The notes below the pieces were generated by a model. The model was not told where the DNA came from, did not search any database, and was given only the letters and a program-made list of their open reading frames with translations. From Lampris incognitus (Eukaryota; Chordata; Actinopteri; Lampriformes; Lampridae): a stretch of DNA of 64,000 nt. Made by a program: the position numbers and the translations under genes. Of this stretch, positions 1-21,262 are shown piece after piece. The DNA is taken from assembly GCF_029633865.1 (NCBI RefSeq), contig NC_079214.1, positions 25,582,873-25,646,872 of the forward strand. The letters are read 5' to 3'. Each line of letters starts with the position of its first letter. Position 1 is the first letter of the stretch.

Positions 1-243
1 TGGACCACTTTTTGTAGGTACTGACCACTGCATAGCGGCAACACCCCACAAGACCTGCCATTTTGGAGATGCTCTGACCCAGTCATCTAGCTATCACAAT
101 TTTGCCCTTGTCAAAGCCACTCAGATCCTTAACATTTGCCCATTTTTCTTGCTTCCAACACATCAACTTCAAGAACGGACTGTTCACTTGCTGCCTAATA
201 TAGCCCACTCCTTGCGTCTCCTCATGGCCTTTGACATTTCCAG
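1..243. repeat. Unclassified interspersed fish repeat, fragment
   Basis: The wording of this stretch (a run about a short distance from a 'tggaccactttttgtaggtac' type start) is familiar to me as a dispersed fish repeat, but I cannot place it in a class. It has no coding potential that I trust and directly abuts the antisense SINE-like repeat that follows. Confidence 0.35.
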
Positions 244-515
244 AGGCCATTTTCTTTTCTTTTTTTGGCTTTCCCCCCCATTTTCTCACCAATTGTATGC
301 GGCCCCACTCTTCCGAGCCATCCTGGTCACTCCTCCACCCCTTCTGCTGATCCGGGGGGGGGGGCTGCAGACTACCACATGCCTCCTCCGATACATGTGG
401 AGTTGCCAGCTGCTTCTTTTCACCTAAAAGTGAGGAATTTCGCCAGGGAGATGTAGCACGTGGGAGGATCATGCTATTTCCCCCTGTACCACTGCACCAC
501 CGTGCTGATCCCCAA
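244..515 (-). repeat. tRNA-derived SINE-like repeat (family A), 3' part, antisense
   Basis: This is the reverse complement of the 3' half of the repeat at 16128-16564 and of the piece at 30620-30842. Shared landmarks are the ctgcagcc segment, the segment on resistance to 'cagctggcgactccac', and a G/C-rich run followed by a poly-purine end. The tRNA-like head is absent here, so it is a partial copy. Confidence 0.6.
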
Positions 516-1967
516 TACCATTTGACTGAAAGTTACCAAACCTGCACCTTATGACATCTCTATCCATGCCCAAATCACTATCCCATAAGTCTGTGGTGTC
601 AGCCATATTGGATGTTCGCCATATTGGATAGAATGGGAAACCCATTTTCTTCTATCCTCTCCTATAACATTTGCCATATTTGAACAAAACTTGCTTTGTT
701 ATGTTCACTAGACACTGTTTATTCATAGTTATCAAAACAGTTCTGAAATTCCAAACTGCCACATGCAGAAACATATGAGCATTAACCGCCACCTCAATAG
801 GAAGTAGGAAAAATTCCTAACAGTTGGTCAAATTGTCACCAAACATTGTGTGCAAGATCAATTAGGCCCTGAGGCCAAGCACACTTAATGAAGTAGTTGC
901 GCTTCATAGGGGCGGTATAATAGAAAAAACATCCAGATGAGCCCTTCTTCTATACTCTGTCTTACTTGAACTAAACTTTGTTTCTGACTCTTTTGCCAAT
1001 ATAGTTCACTGATAATCAGAAACATTGAGTAGGCTGCACAAAAAGGTCACTAGAGGTCAAGGCCATCTATGATCTATTCCACTTGGCATCCGCTTTTTGC
1101 CACTTGCAGCTATATTTATTGTTATTATTATTTTTATTATTAAAGCTGCTTGTGGGAGTATTTTATGGCAGAATATTACCTTTTATTTGTTATTAGTTTT
1201 GAAAATATGCCCCCCAAGCCCCAGTGAAAGAAAAAACAAACTTTGTTGCATGGATTTGCGATTGCTCAGCACATCCTGTGCTTTTCTGTGAAATGTTTAC
1301 TGGCACACAGGAAGTGGCATATTTTGCACATTAATAGACTAGCATTTATCTAATTTACATTTACATAACTCAAATTGAAATCAATTACTTATATTTTGTT
1401 GATTATACACAATTACATAAACTTAAAGAGGTCAGTGTTAGAAGCAATGCGGGAAGATCCAAAATTATTTTCTTATGTCATTCAAGCGACCTGGAACGCA
1501 ATTTTGGGCATTACAGTCAACCGAAACTGTGTGATGCTTCATCTACTGCCACTTGGCATAAATTTCCTTATGTGGCTTTAACCTTTTTTTTTTATTATTA
1601 TTATTGAAAATTAGTCATTTACAAACATCAAGGCATAGAAACTACAATGATAATAAACACCTCTTAACATACAAGGCACATTAGATAAGAAAGAAAACTT
1701 AATTATATAAAATTAGAATAGAAAAATAGAAAAAAATTGAACTTAAAAAACAACAACAACAATAATAATAATAAAAAGTCTACCCTCTTCTGTAGTTAGA
1801 CAAAAGATCATCAAAAATTTTCAGTTCTTCCGATGAGAGACCCTGCATGTTTTCCTTTCATTAGTCTCAGAGCACTGAGATGGTTATCCACGAGGTCCAT
1901 TCTATTAACAGAAAAAAAGGGTTTTATTTCCCTCCATTTCCTCCATGACAAGGGTACCAGCAAGAGT
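516..1967. other. No gene recognised; AT-rich, presumed bloc1s6 intron
   Basis: I see no conserved coding exon, RNA gene or terminal repeat in this stretch. It contains A/T-rich simple sequence around 1595-1775. From its position downstream of the bloc1s6 exons on the minus strand it is presumably intronic. Confidence 0.4.
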
Positions 1968-2345
1968 TAAAGGAAAGGTTTACAAGATGGTAGTGAGACC
2001 AGCTATGTTGTATGGTTTGGAGACGGTGGCACTGACAAAAAGATAGGAGGTGGAGCTGTAGGTGGCAGAGTTGAAGATGCTAAGATTGTAATTGGGAGTG
2101 ATGATGAAGGACAGGATTAGCAACGGGTATATTAGAGGGACAGCTCAGGTTGGACGGTTTGGACACAAAGCAAGAGAGGCAAGTTTGAGATAGTTTGGAC
2201 ATGTGCGGAGGAGATGCTGGATATATTGGGAGAAGGATGCTGAATATGGAGCTGCCAGGCAAGAGGAAAAGAGGAAGGCCAAAGAGGAGGTTTATGGATG
2301 TGGAGAGGGAGGACATCCAGTGTGGATGCTGTGCAGATAAAACGC
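1968..2345 (+). mobile_element. RTE-clade LINE fragment (reverse transcriptase C-terminus)
   Basis: Plus-strand translation gives the conserved post-RT tail typical of RTE/BovB-like LINEs: a KVYK.VVRPAMLYG motif, then a GHV-type segment and a PGKRKRGRPKRRF tail. Only this C-terminal end remains, interrupted by stops and small indels, so the copy is 5'-truncated and dead. It lies directly before the gypsy fossil. Confidence 0.7.
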
Positions 2346-2439
2346 AGCAGCAAATTCACTGGTAAAATGAAATGCATGACCAAGTCTGAAAATCCATTGA
2401 CAATGATCGTAGAAAGCTGAATCAGTCTTATTTCCTAAT

Positions 2440-4805
2440 GCGTCCAACATAGTTGCAACGCATTAGAAAATAAGACTGATGACCACCGCATCTGCATAGA
2501 CCCAAGAGACCTAAATAAGGCATTAATGCGCCTTCACCATCCAATGCACACAGTGGCGGAGGTAGCAGCACAGATGTCAGGTGCTACTATCTTCGCCGTC
2601 CTCAATGAAAAAAGCTCCTTCTGGCAAATCAAACTGGATGACGCCTCATCTCTCCACACAACATTTACGACTCCTTTTGTGAGATCTGAGTTCCCGAGTA
2701 TGCCCTTTGGCATTAACACTGCCTCTGAAGTTTCCCAAAGAGCTATGGAACAAATCTTTGCTGGATACCCAATGCACCATAATCATGGATGGCATCATCG
2801 TTATTGGCAAAGGAGCTGAGGAGCATGACAAAAACCTGGGGAAAAAAAAGTGTTGGATCAAGCCAGACAGGTAAAGTTCAGGCTCAACCCAAAAAGTGCA
2901 AGTTCAGGATCAAGGAGTTGAGCTATGTCAGATACATGTTTACAGACAAAGGACTTAAAGCAGATGCAACAAAAATCACAGCAATTAGTGAAATGCCACC
3001 TCCAGAGGACAAGACAGCCAATGCTTCCTAGGGATGATTAATTACCTACACAAATTCATCCCAAGCCCAAGTGAACTGTCAACACCACTACACCAGCTGC
3101 TGTACAAGGATGTGGTTTGGAGCTGGATGCGGCATCAACAGGATGCTTTTGACAAGCTCAAAACATGTGTCACCAGCCCATCTATGTTTCACTATTATGA
3201 TGTGCAAAAACCAGTAACTCTCACTTGTAATGTATCCCACCATGGTTTAGCAGCTGCCTGCCTCTAAGATAGCAAACCTGACCCAAACGGACACAAGATA
3301 TGTGCAGATACAGAAGGAGTTACTAACAGCGGTTTTCGCTTGTTTTAAGTTTTATGGCTACATCTATGGCAAACCAGTTGTGATTGAAACTGACCACCAG
3401 CCTTTGGTTACAATCCACAACAAGACTTTTCACACAGACCCAGCACACCTACAGCGCATCATGTTAAGACTGCAAAAATTCAACTTAACTCTCATCTACA
3501 AAAAAGGAAAAACACCTCTACATGGACATTACCCTCTGATACACACCGCAGTGCAATCAATCTCTGTCCAAAAAGAGGAACAGCATGAGTTTGAGTTAAT
3601 GGTGGTTCAGCTGATATCTTCACAGCGGCTCAAGGAACTCTGTGAGCACACAGCTGCAGACACAATCCTCCAGACACTCACCTGCTTCATTCAAAATGGA
3701 TGGCCAAGATGTATATGCAGTGTGCCCATAGAGGTGAGACCGTTTTTTGGTTTCAGTGATGAACTCGCTGTAGAAGATAACATCATCATAAAAGGAGGCA
3801 AAGCAGTTATTCCTGCATCCCTGCATTCTGAACATTTGAAAGCATTACACAAGGGATACCCAGGTGTGGAATCCACAAAGAGAAGGGCAAGAGAAAGTGT
3901 GTTCTGCTCAGTAAATGAGGATATTGAGACTGCCAATCAGGCATGCACTATCTGTAAAAGCCTGATGCCCCATCAACAAAAAGAACCACTAAAACCACAT
4001 ACAGTTGTCCTGGTCTGTTGTTGCCACAGACATACTTGAATGGAACAACGACCATTATCTTGTGCTTGTGGACTCATACTCGGGATGGTTTGAAATTGAT
4101 CAGCTCAGCAATTTATCATCCCCATGTGTGTGTGACTAACAAGCTGGAATGCCACTTCTCAATCCACGGCATAACACAGAAGCTGTACTCAGACAACGGC
4201 ACTCAGTACACGAGTCAGACCTTCTTTGACTGTCAGATCTTGGGACTTCCTGCATGTGACAAGCAGTCCTGAGATGGAAAAGACTTCTATCTGAACCTGT
4301 TAAACATACAGAAGATGTCCCAGAACAAGATCCTGAGTTCACCTGCACAAAGACTGTTGTCCAGATGGACTTGAACAACCATGCCCATCTGCAAACAGCT
4401 GTTGAAACCAGTAGCAAAAGCAACAGCCAGCATTAAAGCCCAATTCACAAAGAAGCATTCAACACAGAAATGCTGCTATGACAACACCAGCAAGCCACTA
4501 GCTCCCCTAACACCAAACCAAGTGGTAAAACTACAAACGCAAAAAGGACATGACATAATGGGAGTTGTAAGGTGAAAGTGTGGTGAGCCACATTCATAGA
4601 TGGTAGAATCTGAAGGAAAAGAATACAGACACAACCAATGTCACATTCTACAAGTGATGGAGCCACATCCTCCAAAGCCCATCACACATGTAAATGAATA
4701 AGATTTGTCACAACACACACCTGAACCACAGATGGACAAAACACAAATTACTCAAAAACCTGATAACACTGAACATATACCATCAGGACAATGTCAAAAA
4801 TAAAT
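2440..4805 (+). mobile_element. Fossil Ty3/gypsy-type LTR retrotransposon, pol remnant
   Basis: Pieces of a gypsy pol region appear in the usual order on the plus strand: reverse transcriptase (about 2480-2800), RNase H (about 3300-3520) and the integrase zinc-binding part (about 3800-4010), with core integrase beyond. Recognition rests on RT motifs such as the DPRDLNKA and PFGI segments and the ETDHQPL RNase H motif. It is broken at many points and I see no paired LTRs. It is probably an old copy. Confidence 0.8.
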
Positions 4806-4808
4806 AAG

Positions 4809-4999
4809 CTGGGCGCCTCCGTAGACGAACAGTTAGAGCGCACACCACATGGCCACATGGTCGCAACCGTCGCCGGTTTGAATCCAACTGGTAAACTTTG
4901 TTGCATGTCTTACCCATCTCTCTCTCCCTAATTCCTGTCTTCCTCTACTATCAATATCTAATAAAAGGTATAAAAAAATACCTGAACCAAAAAAAAAAA
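4809..4999 (+). repeat. tRNA-derived SINE
   Basis: A tRNA-like head has an A-box near 4823-4840 (gtagacgaacagttagagcg) and a B-box ggtttgaatcc near 4874. The body contains the 'tttgttgcatgtctt', CT-rich and 'ctactatcaat' segments characteristic of a common fish SINE, and it ends in an AAAAAG-type tail and poly-A. About 190 bp, apparently full length, lying just after the gypsy fossil. Confidence 0.8.
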
Positions 5000-5079
5000 C
5001 AAGTGCTGAAAAGACTCCAGTAGAGTGTACAGAAGTGTAGAGACAAAAGCCTAGTTCAGCCTCCCACTTCCATGTATCC

Positions 5080-6590
5080 CACTAGATTTGGTAGATCACA
5101 GAAATTTGAATCAGTTCATCTGGGCATAACGTTTATTGAGAGAAATGTTTCATCACTCATCCAAGTGACTTCTTCAGTCTCAACTGACTGCAGGTATCCC
5201 CATCCTTATAAACAATACAGTTTTGTAACAACTGAAACCAACGATCGGTTACATATGCAAATGACCATGAGGCAGTAACAAGGATCCCTATTGGATGCTG
5301 GAGAATGCTTGTTTGCAATTGGTCCATAGGACATGCAGAACGGGTGTGTCAGTATACTCTGTGTGTGTGTGGATCCGGCCTTCCTAAAACAAAGCAGTTA
5401 GCCTGTATGCCTCCAATACATAATAAATACTTTGAGTACATCCTCTTCTGGATCTAATTTATGTACATACGGTACAAAACAAGACAAAAACTTGAGTTAC
5501 AATGGCCATGTGTACTAGTCACAGGGGGATTGGTGAACAGCTGTAATCACAGCTTTGTAAGATGGTGACAGATGTACTCTTAGCCCCCCGTTCAGGGATG
5601 GTCATTCCCTCTTCACATAGATAGCCTTTTTGACTCCCCATTCAAAGCTGCACTCCTCCCTATCAAGGATATGCACATCCTCATCCTTGAAAGAGTGGCC
5701 ATTGGCCTGTAGATGGGTGTAGACCGTGGAATCCTGGCCTAATGAGGTAGCTCTTCTGTGTAGTGTCATCCTCTTCACCAGCATCTGTTCGGTTTTCCCA
5801 AAGTAAAAGTCACGGCAGTCCTCCTGGCACTTAACAGCATATACTATATTGTTCTGTTTATGCTGGGGGACCCGACCCTTGGGGTGGACTAATTTCTGGT
5901 GCAGCATGTTTTGGGGTTTGAAAGCAACTGAGACACGGTGTTTGGAAAATATATCTCTCAACTTTTCGACACTCCCACCACATACGGAATCACCACTGGT
6001 TTACACTGAGGCAGCTGTTGTCCTTCTCCTCTCTTCAATCAGCTGGTGCACTATTTGGGCATCTTCCTGGCTTTGACAAACGCCCAGTTAGGATAACCAC
6101 ACTTAACCAGGGCCTTTTTAATGTGGGATTTCTCCTCTTGCCCGGCCACTGTGTCGGTGGGGACATTGTCAGCTCGGTGGTACAGTGTCTTGATGACTCC
6201 TAGTTTGTGCTCCATGGATGATGAGAGTCAAACTTTAAGTACTGATCAGTATGTGTTGGTTTGCAGTAAACATCGACAATCAAATATTCCCCATCACCAA
6301 TTGCAATTTCACAGTCTAAAAAGGCTAACCTGTCATTTTTCACATCCCCCCTGGTGAACTTGATGTGGTTGTCCAGAGTTAATGTGGTCAGTGAAATGTG
6401 GTACATCCTGAGATTTAATTTTAACCCAGGTGTCAACCACAAATCTGAAACAATGGCTAGGTGGTGTCCCTAGATAGGACATCAGAGCTCCCTTTTCCAC
6501 TTTCTCCATATACAAGTTGGCTACTACAGGTGAAACTGGGGAACCCACAACACATCCATGCTTCTGCCTGGATTATTGAGCATGCATAAA
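5080..6590 (-). mobile_element. Penelope-like retroelement fragment (RT plus GIY-YIG endonuclease), antisense
   Basis: On the minus strand, 6560-6200 encodes reverse-transcriptase segments with the GSPVSP.VANLYME motif, a FLDCE motif and a KPTHTDQYL motif. A separate reading frame at 5961-5602 encodes a GIY-YIG-type domain (NIVYAVKC..C..FYFGKT, then YTHLQANGHSF). That combination is diagnostic of Penelope-like elements. The distal part, 5095-5600, is the non-coding terminal region, and related terminal sequence recurs at 11103-11215 and 33540-33775. The copy is 5'-truncated and interrupted, so it is inactive. It lies in the presumed bloc1s6 intron. Confidence 0.8.
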
Positions 6591-7894
6591 GACATAGATT
6601 TGGTAGAGTTTCTAACAAAGTACATAAACTAGACAAGACACATCGCAAATATGAACATGGATATGTGAGAAGGTGTGAATTATTTTGTTTATGCATTTAT
6701 TCATCGAGTTACAAGTATTGTTGTAGTGTATAACAGTGTAATTGCAATGCACTTTAATTTTAAGGCACTCCACTTTCAGGTTTAAGCTTGACCAGCTGAA
6801 TGTTATTTCATAGTACATTGTTATATATGTTCAGAAATAATCAGTACAATGTTTCTTTTGCATTACTTCCAGTTGAGAACCAAAGCTAAAGAGGGTGGAT
6901 GTAGACAGCTATACTGTTTTGACCATAGAGTGTTACCGTACCCTGCAGGAGTCTCAAGAGGTTTGTAAAACGTGATCTTGTTATATACGTTGTTGTTATC
7001 TCAACACATCCTTCTGGTTGACTCCTAACGTTAATTTGAATAAATGTTAAGTTGAACATTCATCATGACTCCCAGTCAATGAAACAACACTTATATAGAA
7101 CTATTCTTAAAGTTACAAAGTGCTTTCAAACAGTAAAACACAAAATTAACAGGAAGCCAATGTAGTGATGCTAAAACAGGTGTTATGTGATCTCGTCTTT
7201 GTTCTTATCAAAAGTATTATAATAAAACCTAAGCTCAATTTAAGATTCTCTGAAGCCAAGATATAGCTAGAGCCATATAATACCCTATTCCTTACCATAC
7301 CCACCTTTCTAATGGGACAGTCATGAACCAAGCTCGGGGCTCTCATTAGCCTTTCAAGTGCTCTTTAATAAGCATGTAATTCGTTTAGTAATATATAATG
7401 TAGCAGCACTTATACTATGATTTACCCACTCGTATATAGTTCCTTATAGTAAGTTAATCCGAGTTTTACCAACAATAAGTGTAACCATTTCATATTAATT
7501 TTAATGGACAAGATTAGCTGCATGGTCAGTAATGTTGTATTTTTTCCCATAGTTTTATATACACTGCTTTGTAATTTTACGTAATTGTTTATTGGTGGTT
7601 GTTATATGCGTATTTGAAATTTGCCTGCCTAGGGCCTAGGGATGAAAATTAGCTATCTAGCTATATCTCAAGAAATGCATCAGAATTCTTTGATATTGTG
7701 TTTTTATTGTATATGGTCTCTGCTAAATAAACTTGGAAACAAGAGTTTTTTTAAGCAGGGGTTCGGGATCATGTAATGACTATCAAATATTTGATGTACC
7801 ATTGTAGTAGTGATCAAAGGGTTTGTAGTTTTAGTCATGCCAAGAGAATATGACGATTGTTTCCAAATACTTTGTTAAGCATTTGTGGGGATAC
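6591..7894. other. Non-coding stretch with a LINE remnant
   Basis: About 7080-7345 resembles the antisense L2/CR1-type LINE segment seen again at 14890-15156 (a 'ggaagccaatgtagtgatgctaaaacagg' type text, here broken). The rest is AT-rich and featureless. No bloc1s6 exon 3 (NQ-V-LL-TLEQE type sequence) is visible on the minus strand here. Confidence 0.4.
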
Positions 7895-7898
7895 TCAC

Positions 7899-8426
7899 GA
7901 AAGTTCTTGAAGGGCTTGTTTGGAGTTCTGCAGATCAGGCAGATAGTGGGAGAGAAGGCCCTCTGTGAGCTTTGTTACTACGTTTTCATCCACAACCACA
8001 GGTTCATCTAGAAGTACTGAACCCTCAGGAGGCATTGATTCTTGATGTGTCAGCCCAAGATCTGGTGGTGTTAACAGACAAACACTTATCAAAGCTTATG
8101 GCACCGCTTAGAAAACTTGATTCTAAATCAACAAACAAGCCACTTCATTGGTCTGCTGGTCTACCTAAAAAAGCCACTCATTCTGACAGCTAGCAAGAGT
8201 TACAAATATTATTAACATTAGCTCACCCTATTGTGAGTTTGTCATATTTAAAAACCAGAGCAGTTCCTTCAAAACTATTCTTGCTGAAGTTGAAATATTC
8301 CTGCACAGCAGACATGAGCCTACGTACATGTAGAGACAGGTTATTGTTTTTCAGTAAATTACCTGTATTGTGGGAAGGACTGCCCTGAGACGAGGGACTG
8401 CCGTCCTCCCCCCTCTCCAACTCCAT
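7899..8426 (-). CDS. bloc1s6: bloc1s6 (pallidin, BLOC-1 subunit 6), first two coding exons only
   Basis: Pallidin is a small coiled-coil subunit of BLOC-1, which sorts cargo to lysosome-related organelles (melanosomes, platelet dense granules) and binds syntaxin-13. Exon 1 is 8426-8363 (ATG at 8426, MELERGEDG start, donor gtaatt). Exon 2 is 8061-7899 (acceptor ccaccag, donor gtgagt). Together they give 75 residues ending in the hallmark block LTEGLLSHYLPDLQNSKQAL, close to the human protein. The phase is consistent (64 + 163 nt). The C-terminal coiled-coil exons are absent from the 7.9 kb to the left, so either the next intron is very long and transposon-filled or the exons lie outside the window. 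The gene is head-to-head with slc30a4. Confidence 0.88.
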
Positions 8427-9685
8427 TCGGCTCGACAGCCTTCAACCAGATTGTTTACGAACCCTGGAAAGAGAAACCGAGTCAGCTACCTAAATCTCAC
8501 CTTTGTCAGCACCTGTATGGAAAATGTTGGATTTTCCGTGTAAACAGCGTGAGTACGCATTTAAAACACGGGAGAAAAGTTTTCGCTTACTGGGCTGCTT
8601 TAACACAGCTCACATTACCCCGCATCAGTCTCTGTTTGCTACATGCTAACAGTCGTGAACACTAGCGTACGAATAAATATAGCTTACCTGATTGGTCGTC
8701 GGTAAACAAGATTAAAAGGAAAAATTCTCCAACTTAAATTTTACGACACGCTACACTGTTAATTGAACCTTATTATTGTTTTAAGACGAAGGTAGAGCAT
8801 CTTGGACAAATTGCAATCTCGGGGCTGAACGAATTATCACGTGACATCTGGAGCCCTCCCCCCACGTGACGGTTCATGAAACCAAACTTGTTATTTTGAC
8901 TTCCGGGGTCGGAGGAGAGACGGAGGTTCATTATCTGTATCAGTCGCGTAGTATTCTTAGTGAATATTTATGCAATAAAGAGACACCTTGATAGCGGAAA
9001 AGCCAGCTCATTGGTAAGTTTAGCTCCCGGGTTTCTCCTTCTTCTCAATTTTATGGCTGGTTGGCAAACAACGATATGGTGCATTACCGCAGCTCCCGGG
9101 TTTCATCGAACCCAACTAAATTCCAAGAGCATGCTGCTTGTCTGAAGAGACCAGTAAGGCAGCTAGCGTATGATAGCTTCTTAATGTTACACATTGATGT
9201 TAACTTTTACCTTTTGTTGCACAGGCATGAAACTGTTTTTTTTGGGGTTTTTTTTTAATGTGTATGTTTTTTTGGGGGGGGGGACTGTGTGTTTACAAAG
9301 TGGCAGATGCACAAAGGTCACGTAGGGGGCGTGTATTACCCCAGCACTTACCTATCATGTTGACTAGCAGGCTACTTAGCGTAGAAATTCTGTCAAAACT
9401 GACCAGTCATTATGTCTGACCAGTGGTATTTAGTAGCGGCACTGATAAACATACCGCTGACAATATCAGCAATGGTGACAACATCGGTAATTGAGCGCTT
9501 GTTTGTAATATGATCTTTTGTGGGGTTTTTTGTGGATCAGCTGTGTGATTTTACCCTAGGTGCTGAGATGATGACAGATGCAGGCTTCGTTGAAAAACAA
9601 TGTCAATAGTTGAACCCCAACTGACCTGTATTACGGACAAGAACCTCCAGTGAGCTTGGGCTGATTGAACTCCTCGTAGTTGAAG
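8427..9685. promoter_or_regulatory. Divergent bloc1s6/slc30a4 promoter region
   Basis: This 1.26-kb stretch separates the two start codons. It holds two CACGTGAC boxes (8838-8845, preceded by T, and 8863-8870) and an ETS-type ACTTCCGG at 8899-8906, all within 70 bp. TCACGTGAC is close to the CLEAR element bound by TFEB/TFE3/MITF. There is no obvious TATA box at either gene, as expected for a housekeeping promoter. The slc30a4 5'UTR probably starts downstream of 8906, and a 5'UTR intron is possible. Confidence 0.6.
8837..8870. promoter_or_regulatory. Paired CACGTGAC E-boxes (CLEAR-like)
   Basis: TCACGTGAC at 8837-8845 and CACGTGAC at 8863-8870 are 25 bp apart, centre to centre. The core CACGTG with a flanking AC/GT is the preferred site of MiT/TFE factors and also of USF. 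Whether it is used here is inference. Confidence 0.55.
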
Positions 9686-19240
<9,555 letters not shown>

Positions 19241-20725
19241 AGAGACATGCACCCGTGTGAAGTGAAACAGTTCATGTTATGGAGCCACCAAGTAGAGAAT
19301 ATGTAGAGGGTCCGCATGGTACAACCACTATTGCAACTCAGGGCAGTAGCCAGAGTCATAACATATGCAAGTGGACAAAGTCAAACATTTGTGCCAAAGG
19401 ACAGTCAATGGTGTTATCCTTAACAGATGGACATTACTATTTAAAGAATGGCTTCCTCGTCTTTAAGCTTGCAAAAGCTTTTAGAAGAGTGGTTGAATAT
19501 TACATGTTATACTGACAAAAAAAAAATCCTCATGCTCTTAAATCACCATTAAAGCCTATGTCAGTTGTTTTAAAAACAATGTTATTTTTTACTCTACTAT
19601 TTGATTGTTGACAACTGATGTGACCTCATCAGGTGTGATTTTACTATTTGGAACTGTATGTTTTGTCTGTTGTCTTCCTAGGGTTATCTTTTTTAATTTT
19701 AGTAGGGATTATAGCACTTATGACCTCATGTCAAATGTTCATTTCTGAGATGACAGAACAGCCTCACTCATAACTGTTGTGTTACCGGCAGTGCATCATG
19801 TTTGGATCTGGCATTCGCCACAGTTCTCTCTGTGAACATTTGAGCCAGTCCAATCTCAACAGATGCATCATGTGCTATTTGCATTCTTTTGCCAAAGGCC
19901 ATTATATGGTGCATTCTGTCAAAAATATTTTTTTCGGTTGAAGTTGTCTGAATTAGCTTTACTATCAAAATATCTGACTTTATTTTGTTGTTGCATGTTT
20001 ATTAAGCAGTAATTTATTGTCGTGGAGGACAGGCAACTGACAATCAAAGTGTGACTGACTTTGATTAATGCTGTACATTGGTTTGAAAAGTTTTTTTATG
20101 TTGTTTCATCTGACTGTGCATAAGAAACTAGCATGTTTGCAACATGCACTGTTGCAGTGATTTCATGAGCCACAATGTTTTCCAAGTTTGCCAATTGTAG
20201 TGTTTGTCTGGTTTTCTGATGACATAGTCAGGCTCTGGTCTGTCTCCGTGTGAAACCTCCTGTTGCATTTGTTTTGATAATTAAGAGAAAATTGGAAAAT
20301 GGATCGCTCTGTTTTTTTGTTTTGTTTTTTGTGCTAAAACATTGTATTTGAGCTCTTCCTTTTCTGAACATCCGTATAAGTGGATGACCTGAGGCTGTTA
20401 ATGTTTTTCTTTATTTTGTATGTAAACTGCATGGTCTTGTCACCACTTCCAAGCTGGTGTCTCTCTACGTGTTTTCCCCCCATAATTTATACATTCCAAA
20501 TTAAAGCTTCCATTAAAATATGCTATTTTATTTTCTTCTCTTGAAGTAGTTACTGTTGTATGTGTATGTTCCACCTTTACCCAAAATTATCATGTGGGTG
20601 TGTTCTTCAGTCATACTTTACTAATCGCACAGTTGCCACTTTTTAAACGACATTACCCAGTAACACTAACATGCATATGAAGAAACTATTGTTACATTGA
20701 AAATAAAGGATGTGATCACTCCGTG
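19241..20725 (+). other. slc30a4: slc30a4 3' untranslated region
   Basis: No other gene is seen after the TGA at 19238-19240. The first convincing polyadenylation signal on the plus strand is AATAAA at 20702-20707, giving a 3'UTR of about 1.5 kb; ATTAAA-type signals occur earlier (for example near 20500). There are no strong repeats in it. Confidence 0.5.
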
Positions 20726-20888
20726 AATTTCTGATGATTTGTAACGTGGATTTTACTGTTCTCCAACCATGTTGCTGCAACGTCATAAAGCTGTAAGTTT
20801 GCAGAAGCCTTTCAGGAAAATTATCAACTCCTTAAAGCTCTTAGTTACGATAGCATTAGTTTGTCTCTTGTGTGATATAAATTATTAC

Positions 20889-21262
20889 AATCAACTTTAT
20901 TCGCCTAGTGTGGTCGCCTCACAGCAAGAAGGTCCTGGGTTCGAGCCCCGGGGTAGTCCAACCTTGGGGGTCGTCCCAGGTTGTCCTCTGTGTGGAGTTT
21001 GCATGTTCTCCCCGTGTCTGCATGGATTTTCTCCGGGTGCCCCGGTTTCCTCCCACAGTCCAAAGACATGTAGGTCAGGTGAATCAGCCATACTAAATTG
21101 TCCTTGTGTGTGTGTGTGTGTGTGTGTCAGCCCTGTGATGGACTGGCAGCCTGTCCAGGGTGTCTCCTCACCTGCTGTTCAATGACTGTTGGGATAGGCT
21201 CCAGCATCCCTATGACCCTGAGAGCAGGATAAGCAGTTTGGATAATGGATGGATATTTATTA
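20889..21262 (+). repeat. Family B SINE-like repeat, full copy
   Basis: The head 'gtggtcgcctcacagcaagaagg' runs into a B-box-like ggttcgagcccc, then the conserved 'gtgtggagtttgcatgttctc' and 'cagtccaaagacatgtagg' segments, a GT microsatellite, and the tail 'ggataatggatgga'. Other copies lie at 18833-18963, 28722-28803, 32888-33262 and 48393-48727. It is one of the commonest fish repeats; SINE status is inferred from the B-box. Confidence 0.8.

Noticed and set aside
5112-5180. Hammerhead ribozyme in the Penelope terminal repeat (also at 33561-33710)
   Set aside because: Penelope elements can carry hammerheads, and a gatgagtgatgaaac string is present. But the stem gtcac/gtgat encloses the ttggatga loop, and the CTGANGA...GAAA core with a helix II between them is not met.
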